Of a stretch of 64,000 nucleotides of DNA, positions 6,759 through 15,648 are shown piece by piece. The notes under the pieces are model-generated. The model did no database searches, was not told where the DNA came from, and saw only the letters and a program-made list of their open reading frames with translations. Position 1 is the first letter of the stretch; every line of letters begins with the position of its first letter. The position numbers and the translations under genes are program-made. The stretch comes from Aldehydirespirator sp965116665. GTDB taxonomy: Bacteria > Actinomycetota > Acidimicrobiia > Acidimicrobiales > Aldehydirespiratoraceae. The DNA lies in the NCBI GenBank assembly GCA_965116665.1, contig OZ220709.1, positions 3,472,001 to 3,536,000 of the forward strand, read 5' to 3'.

Positions 6759-9254
6759 TCAGGCGGGCTGGTCGTCTGAGGAGCCGTTGGAGCTGGAGGA
6801 CTCGGAGCCGGCTGCGGCACCGGCGCCTACCGGGACGGCGACCGCCTCGACCAGGCGGCCGGTGATGCCGCTGATCCTGGGCAGGGGCGGCAGCTCCATC
6901 CCGCCTGTGCGGCGCAGCTCGAGCACTGCGGCGTGGTAGTCCTCCAGAGCATTGATCGCCTCACCGGTGTAGTAGCCCCGGCCGTCGAGGAAGGGGCCGA
7001 CGTTGCGGTCGACGATGGCGCTCACATCCTCGCCGGTGATGGTCTTGTGGGTCTCCAGGGCGTGGGCCACCGCCAGGACCTCGACGCGGTTGGCCTCCAG
7101 CAGGGCCCGGGCCGCGTCGTAACGGTCGGCCAGCCGGGTCTCGACCTGGTCCCCGAGCCCGGTGCGCAGCAACTCCCGCTCGGGGTCGTCGTCGTCGCCC
7201 TTGCGCTGCCCGCCGCCGATGCCGAACTGGCGCTGCACGGCGTGGCTGGCGTAGGTCTCGCCCATGCCCCAGTAGCCGGCCATCATCGTGGCCAGCTGGG
7301 TGGCGTTGCGCAGGTCGCCGCCAACCCCCGAGGAGTTGTCGTCGCCGAAGAACATCCGCTCCCCGGCCAGCGACGCCAGCGACACCTCCAGATCGGCCTC
7401 GTACTCCGAGCGCCAGTGGGTGAAGCGGTCCTCGGGCGGGATGTGCGACACGAAGCCGCCCACATTGCCCCGGCGCTCGATGGTGGCCAGGTCGATCATG
7501 CGGTGGCGGCTGACCCGGTGCAGGGCCACCGCGTGGCAGGCCTCGTGGATGGCCAGGGCGTGGCGTTCATGCTCGACGTAGTCGAAGTCGTCGGCCAGGC
7601 CGTGCTCCTTGAGCTGCTTGGCCTTGATCATGTCGGCCCAGGTGATGACCCGCCGGCCGTCGCGAATGGCGGTGATGAGGGCCTCGTTCACCATGTCCTT
7701 GATGGTGGCCCCGGTGGCGTACGGGGTGATGGTGGCCAGCTTCTCGATGTCGTCGTCGGTGAGGACGTGCTCGACCTTGTCCAGATAGCCCTCGTAGGTG
7801 CGCTTGCGGCCCTCCTGGGTGGGGTAGCCGACCTTGTAGATGCGGTCGATACGGCCCGGCCGCAGCATAGCCGGATCCAGGGCCTCGGGCAGGTTGGAGG
7901 CCATCATCACCAGTATCCGGAACTTCGGGGGCGGCTTGGGCCGCATGCCCAGCATCTTGCGAACGATCCGGTTGAAGAAGCCGCGGGGCTTCTTGAGGCC
8001 CGACAACTCGGCCAGCAGGGCCTGCAGCGTGCCCATGCCGCCCCCGCCGCCCATCATCATGATCGACTCCCGCCGGGGTCCGCCCCATTCGCTGCCGCCG
8101 TAGGCGCCCATCGAGCCGGCCCGGTCATAGCCGCCCAGCGCGACCTCCTGCAGGGCCTGCTGGGCGCCCACCGACAGGTACGGGTACGACGAGCCGGGCT
8201 CGGTGGCGTCGCGCAGGAACGCCGCGAACCGCTCCGAGCCGAAGCCGCCGCCGTCGCCGACCGCCCCGCCCCGGTTGCCGAGCGCATCGGCCTCGTCGAA
8301 GAACGCCACCACGCCGCCGTAGCGAAGGGCCAGCTTGCGCAGCTTGCGGAACAGGCCCTTCACCTTGAGGATGCCCACGCCGAAGAACATGTTCATGAAG
8401 GCGCCGGGCTCCACGAACACGAAGGGCTTGCCGGTCTCGCCCGCGGCGGCCTCGGCCAGCAGCGTCTTGCCGGTTCCGGGCGGGCCGTACAGCAGGATCC
8501 CTCCGGGGGCGTAGCCGCCGACCTCCTCGATGGCCTCGGGGTTCTCCAGGAAGATCAGGTTCTCCCGGACCCGCTCCTTGACCGGGTCCTGGCCCCACAC
8601 GTCGTCGAAGCGGGTGTCGATGTCGTCGGGGAAGTAGGTCTCCACGCCGCCCCGGGACAGGAACCAGAACAGCAGCACGAACTGGCTGATCAGCAGCAGC
8701 GGGTAGATGATCAGCCGGGCGGCCCACGGAAGCCAGCTGTTGAGAAGGCCGGGGAGGCCGATGAGGGCCGCGACCGGGTTCTGATCGGTGAACTGGCCGA
8801 TGATCACCCCGAACAGCAGCAGCCAGAACAGGATCCGCAGCACCCGGCCGATCCGGAAACGGATCCACGGGTCCACGCGGGACTTGCGGTTCTCGACCCG
8901 GGCGAAGACCTTGAACTTCCAGAACCGGTAGTAGCCCGACCAGTGCTCGGCCACCACGAAGTGCAGCTGGCGCAGCACCTCGAGCCCGAGCAGCACCCAG
9001 ACCCACGCCTGCTTGTCGACGGTCTCCCAGAAGCCGTCGGCCACCGACTTGATGGGGTTGCCGCTCAGCTTCTGCCACCAGAAGAAGGCGAACAGGACCG
9101 ACCCAAGGATCAGGTACTTGGAGCGGTCCCACGGATCGAGCTTGCGGCGGGTCCTGCGGTCGGCGTCGCGAGGACGCGACGTGGTCGAGCCGAGAGTCAT
9201 CTCGTGCTCGGCCGAACCCTTCGGGGGACGGGAACTACTGCGCCACAGCCGCAC
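6759..9254 (-). CDS. FtsH-like membrane-bound AAA+ metalloprotease with enlarged insert
   Basis: An 831-residue protein. The N-terminus has several hydrophobic segments (about residues 47-60, 85-95, 138-155, 175-200). The ATPase has Walker A GPPGTGKT (257-264), Walker B VVAFFDEADAL (about 315-325) and the arginine region LDPAMLRPGRIDR (about 460). The zinc site is HEACH (570-574) with the distal aspartate in GGDLRNAT (D647). Between Walker B and sensor 1 (MMASN) there are about 130 residues, against about 50 in ordinary FtsH, rich in glycine and methionine. The GTG at 9254 is chosen because GGAGGG lies 8 nt upstream. Probably degrades membrane or damaged proteins; co-transcribed with the upstream lipoprotein. 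Confidence 0.88.
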   Translation of the reverse strand: MRLWRSSSRPPKGSAEHEMTLGSTTSRPRDADRRTRRKLDPWDRSKYLILGSVLFAFFWWQKLSGNPIKSVADGFWETVDKQAWVWVLLGLEVLRQLHFVVAEHWSGYYRFWKFKVFARVENRKSRVDPWIRFRIGRVLRILFWLLLFGVIIGQFTDQNPVAALIGLPGLLNSWLPWAARLIIYPLLLISQFVLLFWFLSRGGVETYFPDDIDTRFDDVWGQDPVKERVRENLIFLENPEAIEEVGGYAPGGILLYGPPGTGKTLLAEAAAGETGKPFVFVEPGAFMNMFFGVGILKVKGLFRKLRKLALRYGGVVAFFDEADALGNRGGAVGDGGGFGSERFAAFLRDATEPGSSYPYLSVGAQQALQEVALGGYDRAGSMGAYGGSEWGGPRRESIMMMGGGGGMGTLQALLAELSGLKKPRGFFNRIVRKMLGMRPKPPPKFRILVMMASNLPEALDPAMLRPGRIDRIYKVGYPTQEGRKRTYEGYLDKVEHVLTDDDIEKLATITPYATGATIKDMVNEALITAIRDGRRVITWADMIKAKQLKEHGLADDFDYVEHERHALAIHEACHAVALHRVSRHRMIDLATIERRGNVGGFVSHIPPEDRFTHWRSEYEADLEVSLASLAGERMFFGDDNSSGVGGDLRNATQLATMMAGYWGMGETYASHAVQRQFGIGGGQRKGDDDDPERELLRTGLGDQVETRLADRYDAARALLEANRVEVLAVAHALETHKTITGEDVSAIVDRNVGPFLDGRGYYTGEAINALEDYHAAVLELRRTGGMELPPLPRISGITGRLVEAVAVPVGAGAAAGSESSSSNGSSDDQPA

Positions 9255-9258
9255 CGTC

Positions 9259-9885
9259 TCAGCCCTCCACCGTGAAGGTGCTCATGACCTCTTCGATCGA
9301 CGTGGCGTTGGCCCGGTAGCAGCCGACGCTGCACCGGAGGCCGACGCTGTAGACCACGCTGTTGATGCTGTCGGTCAGGACCAGCCGGTCGCCCATGAGC
9401 TCGCGGCCGTCGGCGGTGACCTCCTTCCAGATGAAGCGGTGACCTGAGACGTCGCCAACGGTCACGAGGTGGTGGAGCAGCTGCTCCACCCCTTCCTGCT
9501 CACCGGTCACCTCCGGGAAGAAGAACGTGAGCGGCAGCTTCTCCTGGATGCGCCGATCGACCGGCTGGACCTCGACGGATCCCTGCACGTAGTCGGACGA
9601 GCCGCGGAGGGTGCCGGGAGCCGCGTCGAACTCGGCCCGCCAGGGCAGGACGAACTCGCCGGGGATCGGCTGGATGTCGTCGTCGGGCGTGAGGGCGAAG
9701 TTGACCGTCCCCTCGGACACCACGTTCCAGTCCTCGGGGATCTTCAGGAAGACGGTGTCGTCAGCGTTCTCGACGTACTGGTACCCCGAACGGCCGCACG
9801 CCGCGAGCAGGAACGCCGCTGCGATTACTACCAGCGGTGCGACGCGTGCCCACACCGGGAGCCTCATACCCATATTCAATCGCAT
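9259..9885 (-). CDS. Hypothetical lipoprotein
   Basis: A 208-residue protein starting at the ATG of 9885, which has GGAG 6 nt upstream. The N-terminus is a lipoprotein signal: MRLPVWAR, a hydrophobic stretch, and the lipobox LLAAC with Cys30. The mature part (for example KIPEDWNVVSEG near the front and STFTVEG at the end) resembles no family I recognise; two cysteines (LRCSVGC) may form a disulphide. It ends 5 nt before the FtsH-like gene, so an accessory or substrate role for the protease outside the membrane is a reasonable inference only. Confidence 0.7.
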   Translation of the reverse strand: MRLNMGMRLPVWARVAPLVVIAAAFLLAACGRSGYQYVENADDTVFLKIPEDWNVVSEGTVNFALTPDDDIQPIPGEFVLPWRAEFDAAPGTLRGSSDYVQGSVEVQPVDRRIQEKLPLTFFFPEVTGEQEGVEQLLHHLVTVGDVSGHRFIWKEVTADGRELMGDRLVLTDSINSVVYSVGLRCSVGCYRANATSIEEVMSTFTVEG

Positions 9886-9982
9886 TCTCGGCTCCAACAC
9901 GACTCAGCCGAAACAAGTAGAGAAACCCGTCACATAGGAGAAGAACCCGCACAGATTTGAGGCGAGTTCGCGCCACAGGCCT

Positions 9983-11419
9983 CTAGCGGCTGATCCAGGC
10001 GGCCCGCAGGGGCTCTAGGCCGGCCGCGCCGGCCAAGCGCTCCGCGGCCTCCGCCGCGGTGGCCATCACCTCGGCGTGATCCAGGAGGGTGGACTCGCCG
10101 CGGCGCACCACCACGTCGCCGCCGACAATCACGTCACGGACGTCGCAGCCGTGTCCCAGCAGCGTGAGCGTCGCCACCGGCCGATGTCCGGGCACGAAGC
10201 GCGGCGTCTGGGCGTCGATCACGACCATGTCGGCCAGCGTCCCCTCGGTGAGGACGCCGGCGGGCTTGCCCAGCACGCGGGCGCCGTGGGTGCACACCAA
10301 CTCCAGCAGCGTCTCCGACGGGGGCCAGGTCGGATCCATGCGGCTGAGGCGGTGGAGGGCGTAGGCCGACTTCATCGCCTCGAACATGCTCTGACCGCTC
10401 ACAGCCAGACCGTCGGTGCCCAACGCCACCGTGGCCCCGGCGTCGACGAGCTCCCGCAGCCTCATCACCCCCGACGAGACCACCTGGTTGCACACCGGGA
10501 GGTGCAGCCCGCAGGCGCCGGCCTCGCCCATGGCGGCCACCTCGCCGTCGTCGAGCCAGATCGCGTGGGCGAGCGTGGCCCTCGGCCCGAGCAGGCCGGC
10601 CCGGCTCAGCCACTCGACCGGACGCTCGCCGTGGACGTCGCTGAAGATCACGACCTCTTCGTTGGCCTCGCTGCAGTGGGCCTGCCAGCGCAGGTCCTGC
10701 TCAGCGGCCAGCTGGGCGCAGGCCCCGATCAGGTCCAAGTCGACGTAGACGACGTTCTCTGGCATGGGCCAGACCTCGACCCGGGAACCGGCCGGACGCT
10801 CCTGGATGCACTCCTCGGTTATCTCGAGCTCCTCGGAGGCGGTGTAGGCGTGAAGTTCGTCAGGGACTCCCATGCGGTCGCTGCCCTCGACGCGGCTGCC
10901 GAAGATCCCGCGGGCGATCGCTCCCCGGAGCCCGGCGCTCTCCACCGCGTCGGCCACGGCCAGCACCGTGGCGGTGTCGGTGGGTGCGTAGTGGTTGTCG
11001 ACAACGGCGGTGGTCCCGGCGAGAACCGCCATTAGCGCGCTGAGTCGCACCGCGGCGGCGGCATCGTCAGAGGTCATGTGCAGTGTCATGGGGAACATGA
11101 AGTCCCGCAGCCAGGCCATCAGCTCCAGCCCGTCGCCCAATCCCCGGCCCAGAACCTGGAACAGGTGGGTGTGGGTGTCGATCAGTCCCGGCATCACCAG
11201 GCACCCGGAGGCGTCGATGCGGTTCACTGCCCGGGGGTAGGCGGCCGCGACCTCCGAAGCGGGGCCCACCGCGGCTATGGCCTCGCCCACCACCGCGACC
11301 GACCCGTCCACAATCACGGGACGGCTGGGGTCGAGGGTCACGAGGTAGGCGCCCTCGATGATCAGGTCGGCGCGCCCCTCCGCGCGGTTGGGGGTACCCC
11401 GTGCTTGCGAATCAGACAC
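9983..11419 (-). CDS. Amidohydrolase (TrzA/AtzA, S-adenosylhomocysteine/8-oxoguanine deaminase type)
   Basis: About 478 residues. Metal ligands appear as DTHTHL near residue 65, a central QAHCSE, LAHAIWL and the late GTDGL, the order expected for subtype III amidohydrolases that deaminate or dechlorinate N-heterocycles. The C-terminal ADMVVIDAQ segment closes the composite beta-domain. The GTG at 11419 overlaps the stop of the upstream LLM gene by 8 nt, giving translational coupling; a TTG at 11431 is an alternative. The pairing with an LLM oxidoreductase suggests joint breakdown of a nitrogen heterocycle. Confidence 0.85.
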   Translation of the reverse strand: MSDSQARGTPNRAEGRADLIIEGAYLVTLDPSRPVIVDGSVAVVGEAIAAVGPASEVAAAYPRAVNRIDASGCLVMPGLIDTHTHLFQVLGRGLGDGLELMAWLRDFMFPMTLHMTSDDAAAAVRLSALMAVLAGTTAVVDNHYAPTDTATVLAVADAVESAGLRGAIARGIFGSRVEGSDRMGVPDELHAYTASEELEITEECIQERPAGSRVEVWPMPENVVYVDLDLIGACAQLAAEQDLRWQAHCSEANEEVVIFSDVHGERPVEWLSRAGLLGPRATLAHAIWLDDGEVAAMGEAGACGLHLPVCNQVVSSGVMRLRELVDAGATVALGTDGLAVSGQSMFEAMKSAYALHRLSRMDPTWPPSETLLELVCTHGARVLGKPAGVLTEGTLADMVVIDAQTPRFVPGHRPVATLTLLGHGCDVRDVIVGGDVVVRRGESTLLDHAEVMATAAEAAERLAGAAGLEPLRAAWISR

Positions 11420-12278
11420 CGGCGGCACCAACGGCCTCAGCCAGGCGGTCCACCTGGGTCAGGTCGGCCATGGTGGGAATGAACACGTACTCGTCCACAC
11501 CGATGGCCGCGAAGTCCCGCAAGGCCGAGGTGACGTCGCCGGCGCGCCGGTAGGCACCCTCGGCGAACATGCGGGCCCGCTCGCCTTGGTAGCCGTAGTA
11601 GTCCAGCAAGTAGTCGACGTTGGAGTCCTCGCCCAGCGCGAAGTAGTGCATGACCATGATGACGGGCGAGCCCTCGCGGCCCGCCTCCCGCCACGCGGCC
11701 CGCACCCGCTCGGCGCTGTCGTGGGTCTCCTCGGGACCTCGTGACGAGACGCTCCAGCCGACGCCGTGGCGCACCACCCGGGGAATGGCCGCCTCCAGGC
11801 TGCCGCCGAAGAAGACGGGCACGGCGCCGTCGCGCACGGGCGGCAGGGTCGAAGGCCGTGACCGGCCCCCGGCGGGCCGGCCGCGCCATTCGGCGTGCAT
11901 GACCTCCAGATCGGCGTCGAGGCGACGGCCCCGGGTGCCGAAGCTGCGGCCGGTGGCCTCGTAGTCGTCGGCGCGGCGACCCACGCCGATCCCCAGCATG
12001 AACCGCCCGCCGCTGATCTGGTCCACCGACGCGGCTTGCTTGGCCACCATCGGCGCGCTGCGGGCCGGCGCCAGCAGCACGTTGGTGCGCAGGCCGATGC
12101 GGCTGGTGACGGCCGCGGCCGCAGCCATGGCGGTCATCGACTCGAAGCCGGGGTACACGATCCGGTCGATGGAGGTCAGAGCGTCGAACCCTGCCTCCTC
12201 GGCCCGGCGGGCCCAGGCCAGCAGCAGCTCGCCGCTGGTGCCGGTGGTGGTGACGGGCAGTCCGATGCCGACCCTCAT
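11412..12278 (-). CDS. LLM class flavin-dependent oxidoreductase
   Basis: A 288-residue luciferase-like protein with GIGLPVTTTG at the N-terminus, SIDRIVYPG, LGIGVGRRADDY and VFFGGS, all in standard order. It is a little shorter than the LLM enzyme at 3693 and belongs to another subgroup. The ATG at 12278 has a strong GGGAGGG Shine-Dalgarno. The gene overlaps the amidohydrolase downstream. Upstream lies the 109-bp repeat array, so its promoter must be inside or just after that array, in 12279-12312 or within the repeats. Confidence 0.85.
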   Translation of the reverse strand: MRVGIGLPVTTTGTSGELLLAWARRAEEAGFDALTSIDRIVYPGFESMTAMAAAAAVTSRIGLRTNVLLAPARSAPMVAKQAASVDQISGGRFMLGIGVGRRADDYEATGRSFGTRGRRLDADLEVMHAEWRGRPAGGRSRPSTLPPVRDGAVPVFFGGSLEAAIPRVVRHGVGWSVSSRGPEETHDSAERVRAAWREAGREGSPVIMVMHYFALGEDSNVDYLLDYYGYQGERARMFAEGAYRRAGDVTSALRDFAAIGVDEYVFIPTMADLTQVDRLAEAVGAAGV

Positions 12279-12312
12279 GCCAGTCCCTCCCTCATTTCAG
12301 TACCTCCCGGCC

Positions 12313-12741
12313 GCTCCCCGATCATTATGCGGCGGGCGCTACGGGTGTCCGCTTGCTCGCACGGGCTTCGCCCTACTCGCTCGCAAGTCAAACACCCGCA
12401 TCCCCTGCCTGGCTCCCCGATCATTATGCGACGGCCCCCGGCGGGCGCTACGGGCGTCCGCTTGCTCGCACGGGCTTCGCCCTACTCGCTCGCAAGTCAA
12501 ACACCCGCATCCCCTGCCTGGCTCCCCGATCATTATGCGACGGCCCCCGGCGGGCGCTACCGGTGTCCGCTTGCTCGCACGGGCTTCGCCCTACTCGCTC
12601 GCAAGTCAAACACCCGCATCCCCTGCCTGGCTCCCCGATCATTATGCGACGGCCCCCGGCGGGCGCTACCGGTGTCCGCTTGCTCGCACGGGCTTCGCCC
12701 TACTCGCTCGCAAGTCGGACACCCGTATCTCCCGCCTGGCT
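12313..12741. repeat. Tandem array of about four 109-bp palindromic units
   Basis: Units begin at 12313, 12412, 12521 and 12630 (spacing 99, 109, 109 bp); the first lacks about 10 bp and the last diverges at its end. Each unit contains a hairpin whose inner core is GGGC-TTC-GCCC, with flanking arms CTTGC/GCAAG; in the last unit the arms extend to GGTGTCCG/CGGACACC. There are no unique spacers, so this is not CRISPR. The last unit supplies the C-terminal codons and stop of the ETF gene. Confidence 0.9.
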
Positions 12742-14579
12742 GTCGCGGTTCCCTCGGCGGGCGCGTCGGATGAACGCAGCCCGTCGGCGACGCCTCGCCT
12801 GTTCAGTTCGGCTGTCAGCTCGGGCACGACCGTCTGCCACTCTCCCACGAGGCCGATGTCGACCTGGTCGAAGATCTCGGCGTCGGGGTTCGAGTTGACG
12901 GCCATGAGCACTCCGGCGTTACGGATGCCGACGGTGTGGTTGAACCGGCCGCTGGAACCCACCGCCACCAGCAGCCGGGGCGACACCGCGTGCCCGGTGA
13001 CCCCGATCTGGCGGCTGCGGGGCACCCATCCCTGGTCGGTGACCCTGCGGGTGGCGCCCAGGGCGGCGTCCCCGAGCGCGGCCCGCAGCTCGTCGATCAC
13101 GCCGTAGCCGCCGGGTTCGACGCCCACGCCCACCGCCACCACGGTCCGGGCCCGGCGCAGCTCGCCGGTGTCATCGTCGTCGCGTTCGACCGCCACGGTT
13201 CGGATCCGGGCGGGTGCGGGAGCCGGGAGCATCTCGGCGATGGGATCGGGCGCGCCGGCCCGGGGAGGTCGCAGGGCCAGGACACCGGGCCGGATGGTGG
13301 CCATCTGCACCGGCGAGCGTGACAGGATCGGCACCTGGAGGCGGCCGCCGAAAGCAGGCTTCCAGGCGACCAGACGGCCGTCGGGGCTCACCTCGAGGCC
13401 CACCGCGTCGCCGGTGAGCCCCCAGCCGCAGCGGGCCGCCACGATGGAGGCCACCACCCGGCCCGAGCGGGTTCCCTCCACCAGGAGCGCCCAGGGCAGG
13501 CTGCGGGCTGCGGCGGCGGCCAGCGCGTCGGCTTGCTCGGAGGGCTCGGTGGCCGACTCGATCACCAGCAGGCGGTCGGCGCCGGCCGCGCCCAGCCCCG
13601 CGGCGTTGGCGGAGGTGGTGACCGCGGTCACCGTCCCCGAGATCCAGGCCGCCAGCTCGGCCGCCTCGCCCAGCAGTTCGGCGCCCACGCCCGGCTCGGT
13701 GAAGAAGCACCACACCGACCGCTCGCCGGTGGGGTGGTCGCCGTCGCGGCCGGCGTCCAGCAGGGTGGCGCTGGCCCGCGACGCGTCGTCCTGGCCGGCA
13801 TCCTCCGGTTCGGGCGGGTCGGAGAAGGCGCCGAACTCCTCGAGCAGGTCCACCGCGTGGGCGACCGAGGTGGCCCGCAGCGTACGCCTGCTGGCGGTCA
13901 GCACCCGGATGGGGCCCACCGACGTGGGTGAGCCCGGCGCGCCGAGCTGTTCGGTGGGCACGTCCAGGTCGGCCGCCGTCAGCCGCAGGATGCGGTCGTC
14001 GGCCACCCCCGCGTATTCCTCAGGCGGCGCCTTGGACGGCGCGCAGAGCCGCTCGGCGGCGGACAGCGCCGCGGGCAGCTCTCCGGTGACGGTGCAATAC
14101 CCGTCGTCGGTCTCGAGTTTGGCCGTGAAGGCGTCGCCGGTCACATCCAGCTCACGCACCCCGGCCGCGAAGGGCAGGTCCAGCAGCTCGGCGACCTCGA
14201 CGGGCACCTGGCCGGTGTCGGAGTCGAGCGAGTTGAGACCGGCCAGCACCAGATCGAAGGGCCCCTCGTGCCGGATGGCCGCGGCCAGCGCTACCGCGGT
14301 GGCCAGCGTGTCGGCACCGGCGAGAGACGGATCGCACAGGTGCACGCCCCGGTCAGCGCCGCAGGCGATCATCTCCCGCAGGGCATCGGCGGCCGCGGGC
14401 GGCCCCATCGTGAACACCACGACCTCGCCGCCGGGCCCGGTCAGCTCCACTGCTCTGGCGTTTGCCCGCCGGCAGTAGGCGTTGACCTCCAGCGGCACGC
14501 CGTCTCGCACCAGGCGCCCGTCCTGCATCCGGAACTCGACCGGAGCGGGGATCTGCTTGACCAGGACTGCGATCCTCAC
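12666..14579 (-). CDS. Fused electron transfer flavoprotein, beta plus alpha subunits
   Basis: About 637 residues combining EtfB (residues 1 to about 250: RIAVLVKQIPAPVEF, LNSLDSDTGQVP) and EtfA (about 270-610), whose FAD-binding domain shows GHAVSPRLLVAVGSSG and the following NHTVGI. The ETF normally accepts electrons from acyl-CoA or amine dehydrogenases as a heterodimer; here it is one chain. The GTG at 14579 fits the conserved N-terminus and lies 8 nt after the GTATAC box. The last 25 or so residues (from about REIRVSDLRAS) are encoded by a unit of the neighbouring repeat array and are probably not functional. Confidence 0.88.
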   Translation of the reverse strand: MRIAVLVKQIPAPVEFRMQDGRLVRDGVPLEVNAYCRRANARAVELTGPGGEVVVFTMGPPAAADALREMIACGADRGVHLCDPSLAGADTLATAVALAAAIRHEGPFDLVLAGLNSLDSDTGQVPVEVAELLDLPFAAGVRELDVTGDAFTAKLETDDGYCTVTGELPAALSAAERLCAPSKAPPEEYAGVADDRILRLTAADLDVPTEQLGAPGSPTSVGPIRVLTASRRTLRATSVAHAVDLLEEFGAFSDPPEPEDAGQDDASRASATLLDAGRDGDHPTGERSVWCFFTEPGVGAELLGEAAELAAWISGTVTAVTTSANAAGLGAAGADRLLVIESATEPSEQADALAAAAARSLPWALLVEGTRSGRVVASIVAARCGWGLTGDAVGLEVSPDGRLVAWKPAFGGRLQVPILSRSPVQMATIRPGVLALRPPRAGAPDPIAEMLPAPAPARIRTVAVERDDDDTGELRRARTVVAVGVGVEPGGYGVIDELRAALGDAALGATRRVTDQGWVPRSRQIGVTGHAVSPRLLVAVGSSGRFNHTVGIRNAGVLMAVNSNPDAEIFDQVDIGLVGEWQTVVPELTAELNRRGVADGLRSSDAPAEGTATARREIRVSDLRASRAKPVRASGHR

Positions 14580-14586
14580 GGCGTCC

Positions 14587-14595
14587 TGTATACCG
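14587..14595. promoter_or_regulatory. GTATAC box 2
   Basis: GGTATACAG on the minus strand (GTATAC at 14588-14593), 8 nt upstream of the GTG of the ETF fusion gene. Same spacing class as box 1. Confidence 0.5.
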
Positions 14596-14637
14596 TCTGA
14601 GCCGCCCAACCCTGCCACCGGGCGCTCGGCCCGCGCT

Positions 14638-14730
14638 ACCCGCTCTTGTTCGCTGCGCTCACGGGCCGCTCGGGCCCGGAATCCCGCTCCAGTTCGCTGC
14701 GCTCACGGGCCGCTCGGGCCACGGCCTCGC
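14638..14730. repeat. Dispersed CCCGCTC...GGGCCGCTCGGGCC repeat, two copies
   Basis: Two adjacent copies (14638-14676 and 14683-14730) of a sequence containing TTCGCTGCGCTCACGGGCC and the palindromic GGCCGCTCGGGCC. Single relatives lie at 45004-45052 and, inverted, at 54775-54823. It fills the gap between the SDR stop and the ETF start. Confidence 0.8.
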
Positions 14731-14768
14731 CCGTATGCAACCGAATCGCTCGCCTATGCGCTCGGCCT

Positions 14769-15539
14769 CTAGTAGCCGATGACGGCGCCACCGTCGACCC
14801 GCAAGACCGAGCCGGTCACGAAGCTGGCCCTGGCGCTGCACAGGAACGTGATCACGTCAGCCAACTCCGAGGCCTGCCCGAACCGGCCCATGGGGATGGA
14901 GGCCCGGTGGCGGTCCCGTACCGCCTCGGTGCTCGTGCCCTCAGCGGCGGCCCGGGCCGCCTGGGCCCGGGCCAGCGCCCCGGTCTCGAACTGGCCGGGC
15001 ACGACCACGTTCACCAGCACCTCGGGCGCCAGCTCGATGGCCAGCGAGCGGGCTGCGGCGGCCACACCGCTGCGGAACACCCCCGACAGGGCCAGCTCGG
15101 GTGAGGCCTCCACCACCGACCGGGCGGTGATGTACACCAGGCGCCCGTCGCCGCCGGCCCGCAGGTGGGGGATCGCCGCCCGGGTCGCGGCCAGTGCGGG
15201 CCGCAGCATCCGCTCGTAGGCGGCCGTCTCGTCGGCGGCGGAGACCTCGGTCATGCCGCCCGGCGTGCCGCCGCTGGTGTTGACCACGCAGATGTCGAGG
15301 CCGCCCAGGCGGGACGCGGCCTCTTCCACCATCCGGGCCGGCTCACCAACCACGGTCAGGTCGCCGGCCACCGCGACGCCACCGGGCAGCGAAGCCGCTA
15401 TCTCAACGGCCAGGTCCTCCCGCCGCCCCGAGATCGCCACCAGCGCGCCCTCGGACGCCAGCGTCTCCGCGGTGGCCCGCCCCAGCCCCGCAGTCGAGCC
15501 GAACACCAGCGCCCGCCGCCCCGCCAGTCCCAGATCCAT
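14769..15539 (-). CDS. Short-chain dehydrogenase/reductase (SDR)
   Basis: A 256-residue classical SDR: the nucleotide-binding GSTAGLGRATAE at the N-terminus, VVNTSGGTPG, and the C-terminal FVTGSVLRVDGG. The usual Y-x3-K is not clearly present: where YxxxK is expected the sequence reads SGVFRSGVAAA after VYITARSV, so the catalytic tyrosine seems to be replaced. It may therefore have altered or reduced activity. It is divergent from RidA across a 109-bp gap containing GTATAC box 3. Confidence 0.8.
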   Translation of the reverse strand: MDLGLAGRRALVFGSTAGLGRATAETLASEGALVAISGRREDLAVEIAASLPGGVAVAGDLTVVGEPARMVEEAASRLGGLDICVVNTSGGTPGGMTEVSAADETAAYERMLRPALAATRAAIPHLRAGGDGRLVYITARSVVEASPELALSGVFRSGVAAAARSLAIELAPEVLVNVVVPGQFETGALARAQAARAAAEGTSTEAVRDRHRASIPMGRFGQASELADVITFLCSARASFVTGSVLRVDGGAVIGY

Positions 15540-15609
15540 GGCGAGCGAAGCTAGCGGCCCCCACCCGCCCGGCCCGAGTCGCGGGGGACGGGATGGGCGC
15601 TGTAGGGTC

Positions 15610-15618
15610 GGTATACAG
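15610..15618. promoter_or_regulatory. GTATAC box 3
   Basis: GGTATACAG (GTATAC at 15611-15616) in the divergent gap between the SDR and RidA genes. Here the start codon is 30 nt further on and has its own GGGAGGAG site at 15635-15642, so the box itself cannot be a ribosome site. Confidence 0.55.
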
Positions 15619-15648
15619 CATCGCGCAACGGTTGCGGGAGGAGTTCAC

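Noticed and set aside
6933..9275. Long open frame antisense to the FtsH-like gene (780 codons)
   Set aside because: Low-complexity translation rich in G, H, Q, V and A with no domain; explained by the codon bias of the GC-rich gene on the other strand.
12313..12741. CRISPR-like array
   Set aside because: Units of 109 bp follow each other without unique spacers and no cas gene is present.
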